From NCBI GenBank assembly GCA_049334165.1, contig JBEGHD010000015.1: DNA of 64,000 bases; one strand, written 5' to 3'. Shown piece after piece: positions 1 through 8,812 of this stretch. This stretch comes from JBEGHD01 sp049334165 (GTDB lineage Bacteria > Bacteroidota > Bacteroidia > Flavobacteriales_D > Sanyastnellaceae). The notes under the pieces are model-generated. The model had not been told where the DNA came from. It made no database searches and worked only from the letters and a program-made list of their open reading frames with translations. Position 1 is the first letter of the stretch, and each line of letters begins with the position of its first letter. Position numbers and translations under genes: made by a program.

Positions 1-782
1 CGATGCTGCCCACGGAAGAAAACGATGAAATCCGCGAAGGCCTCGACAACATTGTTCCTGACAACCCAAACCAACCTTACGACATAAAAGACGTGATCAC
101 GGGAACCATCGATGAAGATTCATTCCTCGAAGTGCACAAAGATTACGCTGAAAATATTGTTGTCGGCTTTGGTCGACTCAATGGCCGAAGCATCGGGATT
201 GTCGCGAACCAACCGGCTTTCCTGGCGGGAGTTCTCGACATCAACTCTTCGAACAAAGCTGCGCGTTTTGTTCGTTTCTGCGATTCGTTCAACATTCCAT
301 TGCTCGTATTTGAAGACGTGCCGGGCTTCCTTCCGGGAACCGACCAGGAGTGGAACGGAATCATCAGCAACGGAGCCAAATTGCTCTACGCCTTTAGCGA
401 AGCCACTGTGCCCCGCGTGACGGTGATCACCAGAAAAGCCTACGGAGGTGCCTACGATGTGATGAACTCCAAACACATCGGTGCCGACATGAATTACGCG
501 TGGCCGTCAGCAGAAATTGCAGTGATGGGTGCGAAAGGCGCTGCTGAGATCATCTTTAGGAAAGAGATCAAAAACGCAGACGATCCCGAAGCCAAGCTGA
601 AGGAAAAAGAGGAGGAATACGCAGAAATGTTTGCCAATCCTTACAAAGCAGCAGCGCGCGGCTACATTGATGAAGTTATTAAGCCGCATCAAACGCGCAA
701 GAAATTGATCCGCGCTTTCGAGATGCTCGAAAACAAGGTGGACAATCTGCCAAAGAAAAAACACGGCAACATCCCGTTGTAG
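1..782 (+). CDS. pccB: Acyl-CoA (propionyl-CoA type) carboxylase beta subunit, 3' part
   Basis: This is the carboxyltransferase subunit of a biotin-dependent acyl-CoA carboxylase, which moves a carboxyl group from biotin to an acyl-CoA, usually propionyl-CoA, in the cytoplasm. About 260 C-terminal residues are visible. The family is about 510 residues long, so the gene begins left of the window, and the ATG at position 3 is probably internal. Family hallmarks are seen: VFEDVPGFLPGTDQE, the oxyanion-hole stretch KAYGGAYDVMNSK, and WPSAEIAVMGAKGA. The C-terminal segment with NPYKAAARGYIDEVI is also typical. A strong hairpin terminator follows 22 bases after the stop, so this is the last gene of its transcript. 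Whether the substrate is propionyl-CoA or another acyl-CoA cannot be told from this half. Confidence 0.93.
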   Translation, partial: MLPTEENDEIREGLDNIVPDNPNQPYDIKDVITGTIDEDSFLEVHKDYAENIVVGFGRLNGRSIGIVANQPAFLAGVLDINSSNKAARFVRFCDSFNIPLLVFEDVPGFLPGTDQEWNGIISNGAKLLYAFSEATVPRVTVITRKAYGGAYDVMNSKHIGADMNYAWPSAEIAVMGAKGAAEIIFRKEIKNADDPEAKLKEKEEEYAEMFANPYKAAARGYIDEVIKPHQTRKKLIRAFEMLENKVDNLPKKKHGNIPL

Positions 783-804
783 TGAAACAGACAACATAAA
801 CTTG

Positions 805-840
805 AAAATCCCCGGGAGTCAGCTTTCGGGGATTTTTGTT
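805..840 (+). terminator. Rho-independent terminator after acyl-CoA carboxylase gene
   Basis: A perfect 10-bp stem (AAAATCCCCG at 805-814 with CGGGGATTTT at 827-836) is followed by further T residues. It lies just behind the carboxylase stop codon. Confidence 0.85.
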
Positions 841-959
841 TCTGTCTACTCCGGCAATCAAATACGGGATTTCCCTTAGCAGTTTAGAGAGTTACACGGA
901 GAGGATGAGAGTTTATTCAGATTCATCTTTGCAAAGAATAACACAAATCAAATACTCAG

Positions 960-1715
960 ATGAAAAAGACACTCTCAAAACAACGCAGCTTGCTTCTGAT
1001 GCTTTTGGCATTCTTTGCTCTAACTATCACGTCTTGCGTAGACGAAGACATCATTCCTGAAATTGAGGAAGAACAGCAGCAAAACGACCCTGACACGACA
1101 ACACCACAATTTGGAAATGCTGATGGATCGCTGTGGGCGGTAAAATCCTATTCCACGACCTCCACACCAATAGGAAACATTGATGTGCAAATTGGCCTTG
1201 GTGTAGCTAGCTTTTTTGGCGATGATGAGGCACTAGTTGATGGCGGAAATGTATCGCTCAATGGAGAAGATCTGTCTCAAGCTTCTAATAACAGCTACTT
1301 CTATCAAATAGGCGCAGAAAACTTTGAAGGCATTTCCTTCACCAATGGCGTTTCGTGGTCAGTTAGCGGAAGTGGAATCGTTCCCTCTTTCGATCGAAAT
1401 GTGACTTTCGCTTTTCCAGAATGCCAGGCGATTAGCAGCGGAGCGACAGTTAGTTTGTCCAATGGTTACACGCTTACAGTAAATGGTGTTTCCGATGCCG
1501 ACTCTGTTTTGTTTATGGTGGGCGATGTCATCAAAACGATGCCGGGCAACAGCACTTCAGCTACTTTTTCTTCGGAAGAGCTTAGCTCGTTGGAAAGCGG
1601 TACTTCCGTTGCCCAGGTGGCGGCCTATGCCTACATGAGCGAAACTATTGCTGGCAAAGAAATTTACTTTGGAAAACAAGCCGTCCGATCTATCACTGTT
1701 CAACTGGAAGACTAG
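960..1715 (+). CDS. Predicted lipoprotein of unknown function
   Basis: The product is 251 residues. The N-terminus is a lipoprotein signal: KK, a hydrophobic stretch, then a lipobox ending TSC at about residue 26, followed by an acidic, Gln-rich linker. The mature part is rich in Ser, Gly and Thr and looks like a beta-sandwich. No catalytic motif or named family is recognised. It is probably anchored in the outer membrane or periplasm. It stands alone between two terminators, so it is likely monocistronic. A CATCTTTG sequence at 924-931 resembles the Bacteroidota -7 box with one mismatch and could be its promoter. The ATG at 960 gives the signal peptide and is the natural start. Confidence 0.8.
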   Translation: MKKTLSKQRSLLLMLLAFFALTITSCVDEDIIPEIEEEQQQNDPDTTTPQFGNADGSLWAVKSYSTTSTPIGNIDVQIGLGVASFFGDDEALVDGGNVSLNGEDLSQASNNSYFYQIGAENFEGISFTNGVSWSVSGSGIVPSFDRNVTFAFPECQAISSGATVSLSNGYTLTVNGVSDADSVLFMVGDVIKTMPGNSTSATFSSEELSSLESGTSVAQVAAYAYMSETIAGKEIYFGKQAVRSITVQLED

Positions 1716-1730
1716 AAACTCCTACTCTCA

Positions 1731-1770
1731 CCAAATCGATGGATCTTCAAATCCATCGGTTTGGCTTTTT
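1731..1770 (+). terminator. Rho-independent terminator after lipoprotein gene
   Basis: A 14-bp stem (1731-1744 with 1751-1764, one G-U pair) closes a six-base loop and is followed by CTTTTT. It lies 15 bases behind the lipoprotein stop codon. Confidence 0.85.
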
Positions 1771-1847
1771 CCACTCACATCTTCATTCAAAATACTTTTC
1801 TATTTTTCTGCCGCATAGATGATTAATACCTCAACCAAACTTACTTT

Positions 1848-3800
1848 ATGCTCTTCAGGAAAATTCTTGTTCTGCTAACCTGTCTCATTGCCATTCCCTT
1901 ATTTGCCTGGAGCCAGGAAACCAGGCTCGATTCTTTAAAATCACTGCTTCCAGCTTCTAAAGATTCGGTCGGTGTCGAATTGCTTCACAAAATTGCATTT
2001 GAGCAGGCACTTTCAGATCCGGATTCAACCATGCAGACGATTGAGAGGATGAGAGAAATCTCTTCGCGGATACACTACACGAGAGGGATTGCCATGGCAT
2101 TTAATGATCAGGCCATCCTGAAGCGCTATCTCGGACAGTATGACCAAGGACTATCGCTCTCAGACAGTGCTTTGAATTTGGCTCGTGGCCATTGGAAAAC
2201 TCTTGAGGCATCGGCTCTGGTTAACAAGGGCGTTTGCTACCGTTTCAAAGGGGAAAGCGACCTGGCTCTGGAGAATTATCTCGAAGCCATTGAGATCTAC
2301 AAAGAGCTCGGAGATCGCGAGCAGGTCGGAACTGTTTACAACAACATCGGAGTGATGTTTATGTATCTGGAGGACTACGATCCTGCGATGCGCTACTACG
2401 GCAAGGCACTGGAGATTCAAAATGAGCTGGGCTCGATAAAAGGTCAGGCTGAAGTGTTTAACAACATGGCCATCATCCAGGCCTACCAAAGCAAGTTTGA
2501 CTCCTCGCTTTTCTACTTTGAAAAATCGCTGGAGCTTGAGAAGCAACGGGGCAGCAAAAAAGGAATGTCGGAATGCATCAACAACATCGGCACGGTGTAC
2601 AACATGATGGGCGAACCGGAAAAGGCCATCGAGCAAATTGAGCGCTCCATCGCTATCGATGCCGAGATGGGAAACATCCAGGGTCAGCTGGCAAGCATCA
2701 ACACGATTGCCGAGATTTATATTGAAAATGGCCTATCGCAAAAAGCCATCGCACAGCTCGAGCGCACTGAAAAGCTGAGTTCGGAAATCGATTCAAAATT
2801 CGACCGGGAAGTGGCTTATGCCAACCTTGCTGCGGCTTACGAAAATCTCGAAGACTATCAAAAAGCACTTCTCTACCAGAAAAAGCATTCGGCACTGCGA
2901 GATTCGATTTTGGATGAAAAACAAGCAGATCGCATCGCAGAGATGGAAACAAAATTTAAAACGCGAGAGGCCGAACAAGAACTGGAGATCAAGAGCCTGA
3001 AAGTAGACGAGCAAAAGGCAAGTCTCTCTGCCCGAAAAAATCTGATCATCGCTCTCATTGTCGGGCTGGTGGCGATTGTGGCCTTTGCGTTTATTTTTTA
3101 TCAGCAGTACAAATCGAGAAAGAATGCTGAGCTGCAAATGGCTGTCATTCGAGAGCAGCGCAAAGGTCTTGACGCAGTAATCCAGGCCACAGAAGATGAG
3201 CGAAGACGAATCGCGAAAGACCTCCACGATGGCATCGGCCAGCAGCTGAGTGGACTAAAGTTAAGCATCAGCCAAATTGGACACTCGCTGGCTGAAAAAG
3301 GACTTGAAGACGAAAGGCAAAAAGTTGACAAGCTTGCCGCTGGGCTCGACTCGGCCGCAACTGAGGTGAGAGGTATTTCTCATCAAATGATGCCGCGAGC
3401 GCTGGAAGAACTCGGTTTGGTGCCTGCGATAGATGACATGCTTTCCAAATCCTTTGGCCACTCAGAAACGTCCTATCGCTTTGAGCATTTCAAAGTGCAG
3501 GGGAAACGTTTTACCGAAGGTGTTGAAATCGGTTTGTTTCGAATCTGCCAGGAACTGGTCAATAACATAATCAAGCACGCCAGGGCTTCGGAGGTAAGTG
3601 TTCAGCTGATTCGCAACAAAAAACACCTCATTTTGATTGTGGAAGACAATGGAGTTGGTTTCAGTTTGGATCAAAAGAAAGATGGAATCGGACTTAGAAA
3701 CATCAGCAGTCGCGTCCAGACAGTAAACGGAGACGTCAACTACGAGCCTAGTCCAGAGGCAGGCACAGTTGCAACAATCAGAATTCCCGTGGAAGAATAG
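1848..3800 (+). CDS. TPR-containing sensor histidine kinase (HisKA_3 type)
   Basis: This is a membrane sensor kinase of the NarX/DesK (HisKA_3) class, which phosphorylates a response regulator. Residues 1-23 are a signal peptide. Tetratricopeptide repeats fill about residues 60-350 and should lie in the periplasm. A coiled coil precedes one membrane helix at about 397-420. The dimerisation box ERRRIAKDLHDGIGQQ follows, with phospho-acceptor His at about residue 460. The ATP-binding domain has an N-box (ELVNNIIKHA) and the G-boxes EDNGVGF and GIGLRNI. The regulator gene starts 48 bases after the stop, so the two form a two-component pair. TPR-sensing kinases of this layout are common in Bacteroidota. 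The signal sensed is unknown. Confidence 0.93.
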   Translation: MLFRKILVLLTCLIAIPLFAWSQETRLDSLKSLLPASKDSVGVELLHKIAFEQALSDPDSTMQTIERMREISSRIHYTRGIAMAFNDQAILKRYLGQYDQGLSLSDSALNLARGHWKTLEASALVNKGVCYRFKGESDLALENYLEAIEIYKELGDREQVGTVYNNIGVMFMYLEDYDPAMRYYGKALEIQNELGSIKGQAEVFNNMAIIQAYQSKFDSSLFYFEKSLELEKQRGSKKGMSECINNIGTVYNMMGEPEKAIEQIERSIAIDAEMGNIQGQLASINTIAEIYIENGLSQKAIAQLERTEKLSSEIDSKFDREVAYANLAAAYENLEDYQKALLYQKKHSALRDSILDEKQADRIAEMETKFKTREAEQELEIKSLKVDEQKASLSARKNLIIALIVGLVAIVAFAFIFYQQYKSRKNAELQMAVIREQRKGLDAVIQATEDERRRIAKDLHDGIGQQLSGLKLSISQIGHSLAEKGLEDERQKVDKLAAGLDSAATEVRGISHQMMPRALEELGLVPAIDDMLSKSFGHSETSYRFEHFKVQGKRFTEGVEIGLFRICQELVNNIIKHARASEVSVQLIRNKKHLILIVEDNGVGFSLDQKKDGIGLRNISSRVQTVNGDVNYEPSPEAGTVATIRIPVEE

Positions 3801-3848
3801 AACCGATTTTCATATTTTCGAAGCGATAACCATAACCAAACTTCAGCG

Positions 3849-4484
3849 GTGTCGATTCGAATAGCCATTGCCGATGATCATCAGATGGTGATTGACGGTC
3901 TCACATCCATTCTTCAAAACCTCGAAGGCGTTGAGCTAAAAGGCCAGGCCAACAATGGACGTGAAATTATTCGTCTGGTCGAAAACCTCAAGATCGACCT
4001 CGTTTTTATGGATATCGACATGCCGCAGATGGATGGCATCGAAGCCACCCAGGAGATCAAAAAGCGATTTCCTGAAGTAAAGGTTGTCATTCTCACTATG
4101 CACGATGAGCAGTCGTTGGTAAAGCAGTTGCTGGAGATTGGAGCCGATGGCTATATTCTGAAAAACTCATCCAAAACAGAGCTCGAAATGGCGATTCGAC
4201 AAATTCAGTCCGGCAAAAAACACTTCAGTTCGGAGGTGACCATGATCTTGCTCGAAGAAGAATCGCCAGCCGAAATGAACGAGCAACTCAAACAACTGAC
4301 CGAAAGAGAGATTGAAATTTTAAAGTTGATTTCAGAAGGCCTTTCAAACAAAGAAATTGGAGATCACCTCTTTATTTCACACCGAACAGTGGACACTCAT
4401 CGCACCAATTTGATGAAAAAGCTCGATGTTCACAATGTAGCTGGTTTGATCCGTTTTGCCATCAAAAACGGACTGGTTGAGTAG
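3849..4484 (+). CDS. NarL/FixJ-family response regulator
   Basis: A 211-residue DNA-binding response regulator and the likely partner of the TPR histidine kinase directly upstream. The receiver domain (1-120) has the acidic pair D9/D10, phospho-acceptor D55 in FMDIDMP, T83 and K105, all standard. The C-terminal LuxR-type helix-turn-helix (about 145-211) contains LTEREIEILKLISEGLSNKEI and the recognition segment ISHRTVDTHRTNLMKKL. The start codon is GTG: the receiver fold requires this start, and no in-frame ATG lies nearby. No obvious target operator was found. Confidence 0.95.
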   Translation: MSIRIAIADDHQMVIDGLTSILQNLEGVELKGQANNGREIIRLVENLKIDLVFMDIDMPQMDGIEATQEIKKRFPEVKVVILTMHDEQSLVKQLLEIGADGYILKNSSKTELEMAIRQIQSGKKHFSSEVTMILLEEESPAEMNEQLKQLTEREIEILKLISEGLSNKEIGDHLFISHRTVDTHRTNLMKKLDVHNVAGLIRFAIKNGLVE

Positions 4485-4634
4485 TAGAATCCAGTCGTAA
4501 ATCGCCTGTCCTCAGGATCTCACAAGTTTTCTCAAATTATTTCTGAAACCCTTTCTCGAAGCGCACCGTTAAAGGATGATGTAAGTTCTCATGTAGAGAT
4601 ATTAGATAGTTTAATTGTTTTCATTTATTTACTG

Positions 4635-4668
4635 AAAAGGCCGTCAAGCGTGACGGCCTTTTTGGTTT
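4635..4668 (+). terminator. Strong hairpin terminator 150 bases after the regulator gene
   Basis: A perfect 12-bp stem (4635-4646 with 4651-4662) with an AGCG tetraloop is followed by a T-rich run. It is symmetric enough to act on both strands. The gap 4485-4634 between regulator stop and hairpin contains no convincing ORF. Confidence 0.85.
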
Positions 4669-4775
4669 TTATTCTTTCGGATGAAAATAGCTCCAGCATT
4701 TTTTAACAGCGGCTTTCTTCCACTAGATCCAACCTTTCTTACCTTTCCGTGTTCTAGTAATTAGAAATCAAAAAT

Positions 4776-5429
4776 ATGAGACCTATGAAATTCAAGATTA
4801 TTCTACCTGCTTTTCTGGCTGTAGCACTGCTCGCCAGTTCATTTTTGCTGAAAGAAGATCCACCGGAAATCCTTGGGATTGGTGAAAAAGCACCGATGCA
4901 AGACTATGAGATGAAAGGAATTGATGGAAAAACCTACAGCATCGAAAATTCTGCTAAAGAGAACGGACTTCTTGTGATGTTTACCTGCAACACCTGCCCG
5001 TTTGTAGTAGGAGCTCCGGGCCGCGGAGATGGTTGGCAAGGTCGCTACAATGAAGTTTATAGCAACGCCCTGCAAAACAATATTGGAATGTTAATGGTCA
5101 ACTCAAACGAAGCCTACCGCGATGGCGTTGATTCAATGGAGGCCATGAAGAAGCACGCTAAGGAAAACAGCTATCGTGCGCCTTACGTGGTTGACAAAAA
5201 CCACCAGTTGGCCGATGCTCTTGGAGCGCGCACCACTCCTCACATTTACCTTTTCAATTCTGATATGGAGCTAGTTTACAAGGGCGCCATTGACGACAGC
5301 AACGAAAGTGCTGACAAAGTGAAAGAACACTGGCTGAAGCAAGCATTGAAAAATCTTGCTGCTGGAAAACCAATTGATCCAAACTCGACTCGCCAGCTCG
5401 GATGCAGCATCAAGCGTGTTGACTCATAA
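4776..5429 (+). CDS. Exported thioredoxin-fold (redoxin/AhpC-TSA-like) protein
   Basis: A 217-residue thiol-redox protein of the redoxin superfamily. A signal peptide or N-terminal anchor covers about residues 1-25. The active-site motif is CNTCPF (CxxC at about residues 69-72) at the end of the first strand, as expected for the fold. A cis-Pro loop appears in ARTTPHIYLF, and the segment ELVYKGAIDDS is typical of this Bacteroidota family. A further Cys near the C-terminus (LGCSIKR) is conserved in related peroxiredoxin-like proteins. It probably acts in the periplasm as a thiol oxidoreductase or peroxidase, but the substrate is not deducible. It is monocistronic, with a terminator just behind it. 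Confidence 0.85.
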   Translation: MRPMKFKIILPAFLAVALLASSFLLKEDPPEILGIGEKAPMQDYEMKGIDGKTYSIENSAKENGLLVMFTCNTCPFVVGAPGRGDGWQGRYNEVYSNALQNNIGMLMVNSNEAYRDGVDSMEAMKKHAKENSYRAPYVVDKNHQLADALGARTTPHIYLFNSDMELVYKGAIDDSNESADKVKEHWLKQALKNLAAGKPIDPNSTRQLGCSIKRVDS

Positions 5430-5449
5430 TAATTAGAAGACTTTTTAAG

Positions 5450-5484
5450 AATCCCTGGTCGCGAAAGTGGTCAGGGATTTTTTA
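5450..5484 (+). terminator. Rho-independent terminator after redoxin gene
   Basis: AATCCCTG (5450-5457) pairs with CAGGGATT (5472-5479) and is followed by a T run. It separates the redoxin gene from the convergent HEAT-like gene. Confidence 0.8.
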
Positions 5485-5499
5485 TTTCTGGGAAATAGG

Positions 5500-6018
5500 T
5501 CAGCCCTGATTCTTCAATCCTTTTTGATAAATCTTCCTGATGCCGTTTTTTTCCTCATTCCTTTCCAGAACACGAATGGCTTCCACCAATTCGGCTTTGC
5601 CTTTAAAATCCAGTTGAACGATTGTGCTCAAAGCCAGAGCTGCACTCCAGCGGACAACTGTCCCTTGGTGCTCCGTGTTGTTGAGCAGGTTCACAATGGC
5701 TTTATCGAGCTTGTCTGTGTGCAGGTGCGCAGAGTTGGCAATTACTCTTGCCGATTCTCTTTTTAAGCCCGGATGCTTTTTGGTCAGGCTCGAAACTGCC
5801 AATTCGAAAGCAGTATTCGGAATGTCCTCGGGTCGAGTTTGCGACAAGCGCTCAAGTGCTTCCATGCAAACTGCCTGGTCCTTTTCATTTGCTTCTTCAA
5901 AGACAGCGATTAGCTGAACCATGGAAAGCTCACCTTCTAAAAGCAGTGCCGACAATCGCTCAACTTTTTGCTTGGCTTTCATCGATTTGTCTTTAAGAAC
6001 CTCTTCTGGTTTTCCCAT
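5500..6018 (-). CDS. HEAT-repeat-like protein of unknown function
   Basis: A 172-residue cytoplasmic protein without signal peptide. It is almost entirely alpha-helical, with paired helices reminiscent of HEAT or armadillo repeats (segments around KRESARVIANSAHL and RWSAALALSTIVQL). No catalytic residues are recognised. Proteins of this kind are usually binding scaffolds. It starts 20 bases downstream of the cation-transporter gene and is presumably co-transcribed with it. A link to metal transport is only suggested by position. Confidence 0.72.
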   Translation of the reverse strand: MGKPEEVLKDKSMKAKQKVERLSALLLEGELSMVQLIAVFEEANEKDQAVCMEALERLSQTRPEDIPNTAFELAVSSLTKKHPGLKRESARVIANSAHLHTDKLDKAIVNLLNNTEHQGTVVRWSAALALSTIVQLDFKGKAELVEAIRVLERNEEKNGIRKIYQKGLKNQG

Positions 6019-6038
6019 TCATTTCTAAAATTTGGATA

Positions 6039-6833
6039 CTACTTTCCGAGTTTTAAAATCCTCACTGCTCCGCGAATCACCAGGATAAAAACGATGCTTC
6101 CAATGATCAAATCCGGAAGTCCTGATTTGAGCCAATTTACAAGTAACCCGGCAATGATAACTCCGCCATTGATGATGATGTCGTTTGAAGTAAAAATCAT
6201 GCTCGCCTGCATGTGAGCTTCTTCTTTGCCTTTGGACTTTTGGAGCAGATACAGGCAAACGGCATTTCCAATTAGAGCTGCAATGGAGACATAAATCATA
6301 ACGGTGAAATCCGGAAGTTCCACGGAGACGATGAACCGCCTGACTACCTCCGCAAAACCGATTACAGCCAGCAAAATCTGAAAGTAGCCAGCGGCAGTGG
6401 CAATTCGTTTTTTCCTCAGCATGCTACCGGCAACTGCCAGCAAGCTCAATCCATAAACCACCGAGTCGGCCAGCATATCCAGGCTGTCGGCAACGAGCCC
6501 CATCGACCTTGAAATTAATCCTGTTGTCATCTCCACCACAAAAAAGACGAAGTTGATGGCCAGGACTGTCCAAAGCAATTTCTTTTGATGGGACTGGGTA
6601 GAAAAGTCGGTTCGATCTGAATCGACTGTCGAGATTCTTTCGCTGTCCAGGCTCAGCTCGTCAATCCGCTGTTCAATTTCAGTGGCATCTCCCTCGTGAA
6701 AAACATCGAGTTTGCGGTTAGCAATGTCGAACTCCATTTCGCGCAGACCAGAAATACCATCCAGCTTCATGCGGATTAGATTTTCCTCAGAAGGGCAATC
6801 CATTTTCTTGATTTGAAAAGTCGACTTTTTCAT
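6039..6833 (-). CDS. CDF-like cation transporter with N-terminal HMA-like domain
   Basis: A 264-residue inner-membrane protein of the cation diffusion facilitator type, expected to export divalent metal ions. Residues 1-65 form a ferredoxin-like fold resembling heavy-metal-associated domains, but the usual CxxC is replaced by MDCPSEE, leaving a single Cys. About six membrane helices follow. The metal-site motif of helix 2 is intact as DSLDMLAD (DxxxD). Helix 5 has TSND instead of the usual HxxxD. The C-terminal cytoplasmic domain of classical CDF proteins is absent, because the protein ends right after the last helix. The HEAT-like gene lies 20 bases downstream. The metal cannot be named. Confidence 0.85.
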   Translation of the reverse strand: MKKSTFQIKKMDCPSEENLIRMKLDGISGLREMEFDIANRKLDVFHEGDATEIEQRIDELSLDSERISTVDSDRTDFSTQSHQKKLLWTVLAINFVFFVVEMTTGLISRSMGLVADSLDMLADSVVYGLSLLAVAGSMLRKKRIATAAGYFQILLAVIGFAEVVRRFIVSVELPDFTVMIYVSIAALIGNAVCLYLLQKSKGKEEAHMQASMIFTSNDIIINGGVIIAGLLVNWLKSGLPDLIIGSIVFILVIRGAVRILKLGK

Positions 6834-6976
6834 TTTCCCGGCTTACGCTAGATCTGGCGAAGAGGTAAAGGTATAAATCATTTCAACCGAGGTTTCAAGG
6901 TTTCTCAGAATTGACATAAAATGAGTTTAGTCGCTATTAGACAGGTATTTAATTACAGCAGAGTTGAGATTCGTTT

Positions 6977-7008
6977 TTTGTGAGTACTAAAACGGCAGAG
7001 TAAATTTC
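6977..7008 (+). promoter_or_regulatory. Predicted Bacteroidota-type promoter for the T9SS gene
   Basis: TTTG at 6977-6980, a 20-base spacer, then TAAATTTC at 7001-7008 (one mismatch to TAnnTTTG). It would give a leader of about 25 bases before the ATG at 7040. Confidence 0.55.
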
Positions 7009-7039
7009 CACCACATAATAACCCCAAAACCGCAACTCT

Positions 7040-8806
7040 ATGAAAGTTTTAAAATTTACTTATTTGCTAATTTTCTTTTCTCTGGTGGCAACTTCCTCAA
7101 AGTCTCAGGTGGCTGAGGAGCCTTTTAGTCACAACAAATTCATCTGGCAACATGAGACCAATGGAAGCCTGTTTGCCAATCAAACTGATGGAGTGGCCGG
7201 ACTTCACATAATTGACTCAGACACGATTCCCATAGTTTATTCCAGTTCACTTTGGATTGCAGGACTCTCTCCTGATCAGCTTGTTGGAGCCGCAAGTACG
7301 CATTGTACAAATGATTGCGCATTCCAACCCGGACCTCTCACATTACAAACGGCACAAACTTTCGAAGAAGTCGAAGTACAGTTCGATCGTATCTGGTACG
7401 TTACTCGTGAGCAAATCGAAACCCACATAGAATATTACGAATGTCTCAACGATGAGGATTGTGACACAGAGGTGGAGTTTCCTAATGGTTATGAAATCCC
7501 TGAAGCGATTGAGACCTGGCCGGCAATGGGCGACACCGAATTAGGGTTTGCTCAGTATCTGGCTCCTTTTGTCGATACAGATAACAACGGAGTTTACAAT
7601 CCCGAAAACGGAGATTACCCGGATATCTGTGGTGATTTTTGCATTTACCAAATCTACAATGACAAGGTTTTCAACATGCTACAATCAATCGGAGTTGAAA
7701 TTCACACTTCGACCTACGGGTATGAGTCAGATAGTGAGGCTCTTAGCAATACATTGTTTATGCATCACCGAATTTACAATCGAGGAACTCAAACGCTTAA
7801 CTCAACCCGATTGGGGATTTGGAATGATTTCGATATCGGAAATTATTCGGACGACTACGTGGGTACGGATGTTGCTCGATCGATGGTTTATGCCTACAAT
7901 GGCGACAGCTTTGACGAAGATAATTTGGGGACTTCAGGATTTGGAGACGACCTGGGTATCGTAGGAATGAGAATTCTGGCCGGACCGACTTCGGATTTTG
8001 ATGGAGAAGACAATAGCTACATTTCTGAAGAATACGGAAGCTACGCCAACCAGACTATTGGTTGGGGCGATGCAATTGTGGATAACGAAAGGTTGGGCCT
8101 CTCCGGAAGTATTTCCTTTGGCGGCACCAGCCCAATTAATGGTTCTCCCTCAACCCCCTTGCACTTTTACAACTTCTTGACCAATCGTTGGAAAAACAAC
8201 GACATATTGACATTCGGTGGCCCAGGTTTCGGAGTTACATCAACTCCAGCCAGCTACATTTTCCCTGGTGAAAGTGACCCGCTTATGATTGGTACAAATG
8301 GCGAAGATCCGGAGTACAACGATGGCGCTGCCTGGACAGAGAGCGAGGCTGGGATACAACCTGGAGATCGCCAGGTTCTGGCATCAAGTGGTGAGTTCAC
8401 GCTCGGGCCAGGTGACGTTCAGAATTTTACTGTAGCATATATTTTTGCCCGAGATTCCTATTCAGAAAGTCAGACACCACTCGAAACGCTTCAGCAATTC
8501 GCTGACGAGGTGGAACCTTATCTTTGCGAAACAGAGCCTCTGATCACTAGCATCGATGAGCCTGAAACCAACCAACTGAATGTTTCAGTGTTTCCAAACC
8601 CAACTTCCGATCTGATCAACATAGAGCTTGATGGAACGAATAATGGAACCATTGAACTCCTTGACCTAACCGGTAAAGTCATCGTCAGTGAAGTGTTTCA
8701 GTCGAATCAATCTACATTGGATCTCAGTGGCGAAGCCCGGGGAATCTATCTTTTGAAAGTGCAAAGTGATGGCCTGGTGAGAACATTCAAGATTGTGAAG
8801 GAATAG
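7040..8806 (+). CDS. T9SS type A sorting-domain secreted protein
   Basis: A 588-residue exported protein. Residues 1-22 form a signal peptide ending near SKSQ. The middle has no recognised catalytic domain. It is rich in Asp, Asn and aromatic residues and includes a calcium-site-like DTDNNGVYNPENGD. The last 75 residues are a T9SS sorting domain (VFPNPTSDLINIEL ... GIYLLKVQSDG ... FKIVKE), which directs passage across the outer membrane and surface attachment or release. The stop codon is 6 bases from the convergent TM2-protein stop, with no terminator between. Confidence 0.9.
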   Translation: MKVLKFTYLLIFFSLVATSSKSQVAEEPFSHNKFIWQHETNGSLFANQTDGVAGLHIIDSDTIPIVYSSSLWIAGLSPDQLVGAASTHCTNDCAFQPGPLTLQTAQTFEEVEVQFDRIWYVTREQIETHIEYYECLNDEDCDTEVEFPNGYEIPEAIETWPAMGDTELGFAQYLAPFVDTDNNGVYNPENGDYPDICGDFCIYQIYNDKVFNMLQSIGVEIHTSTYGYESDSEALSNTLFMHHRIYNRGTQTLNSTRLGIWNDFDIGNYSDDYVGTDVARSMVYAYNGDSFDEDNLGTSGFGDDLGIVGMRILAGPTSDFDGEDNSYISEEYGSYANQTIGWGDAIVDNERLGLSGSISFGGTSPINGSPSTPLHFYNFLTNRWKNNDILTFGGPGFGVTSTPASYIFPGESDPLMIGTNGEDPEYNDGAAWTESEAGIQPGDRQVLASSGEFTLGPGDVQNFTVAYIFARDSYSESQTPLETLQQFADEVEPYLCETEPLITSIDEPETNQLNVSVFPNPTSDLINIELDGTNNGTIELLDLTGKVIVSEVFQSNQSTLDLSGEARGIYLLKVQSDGLVRTFKIVKE

Positions 8807-8812
8807 TAAGAT

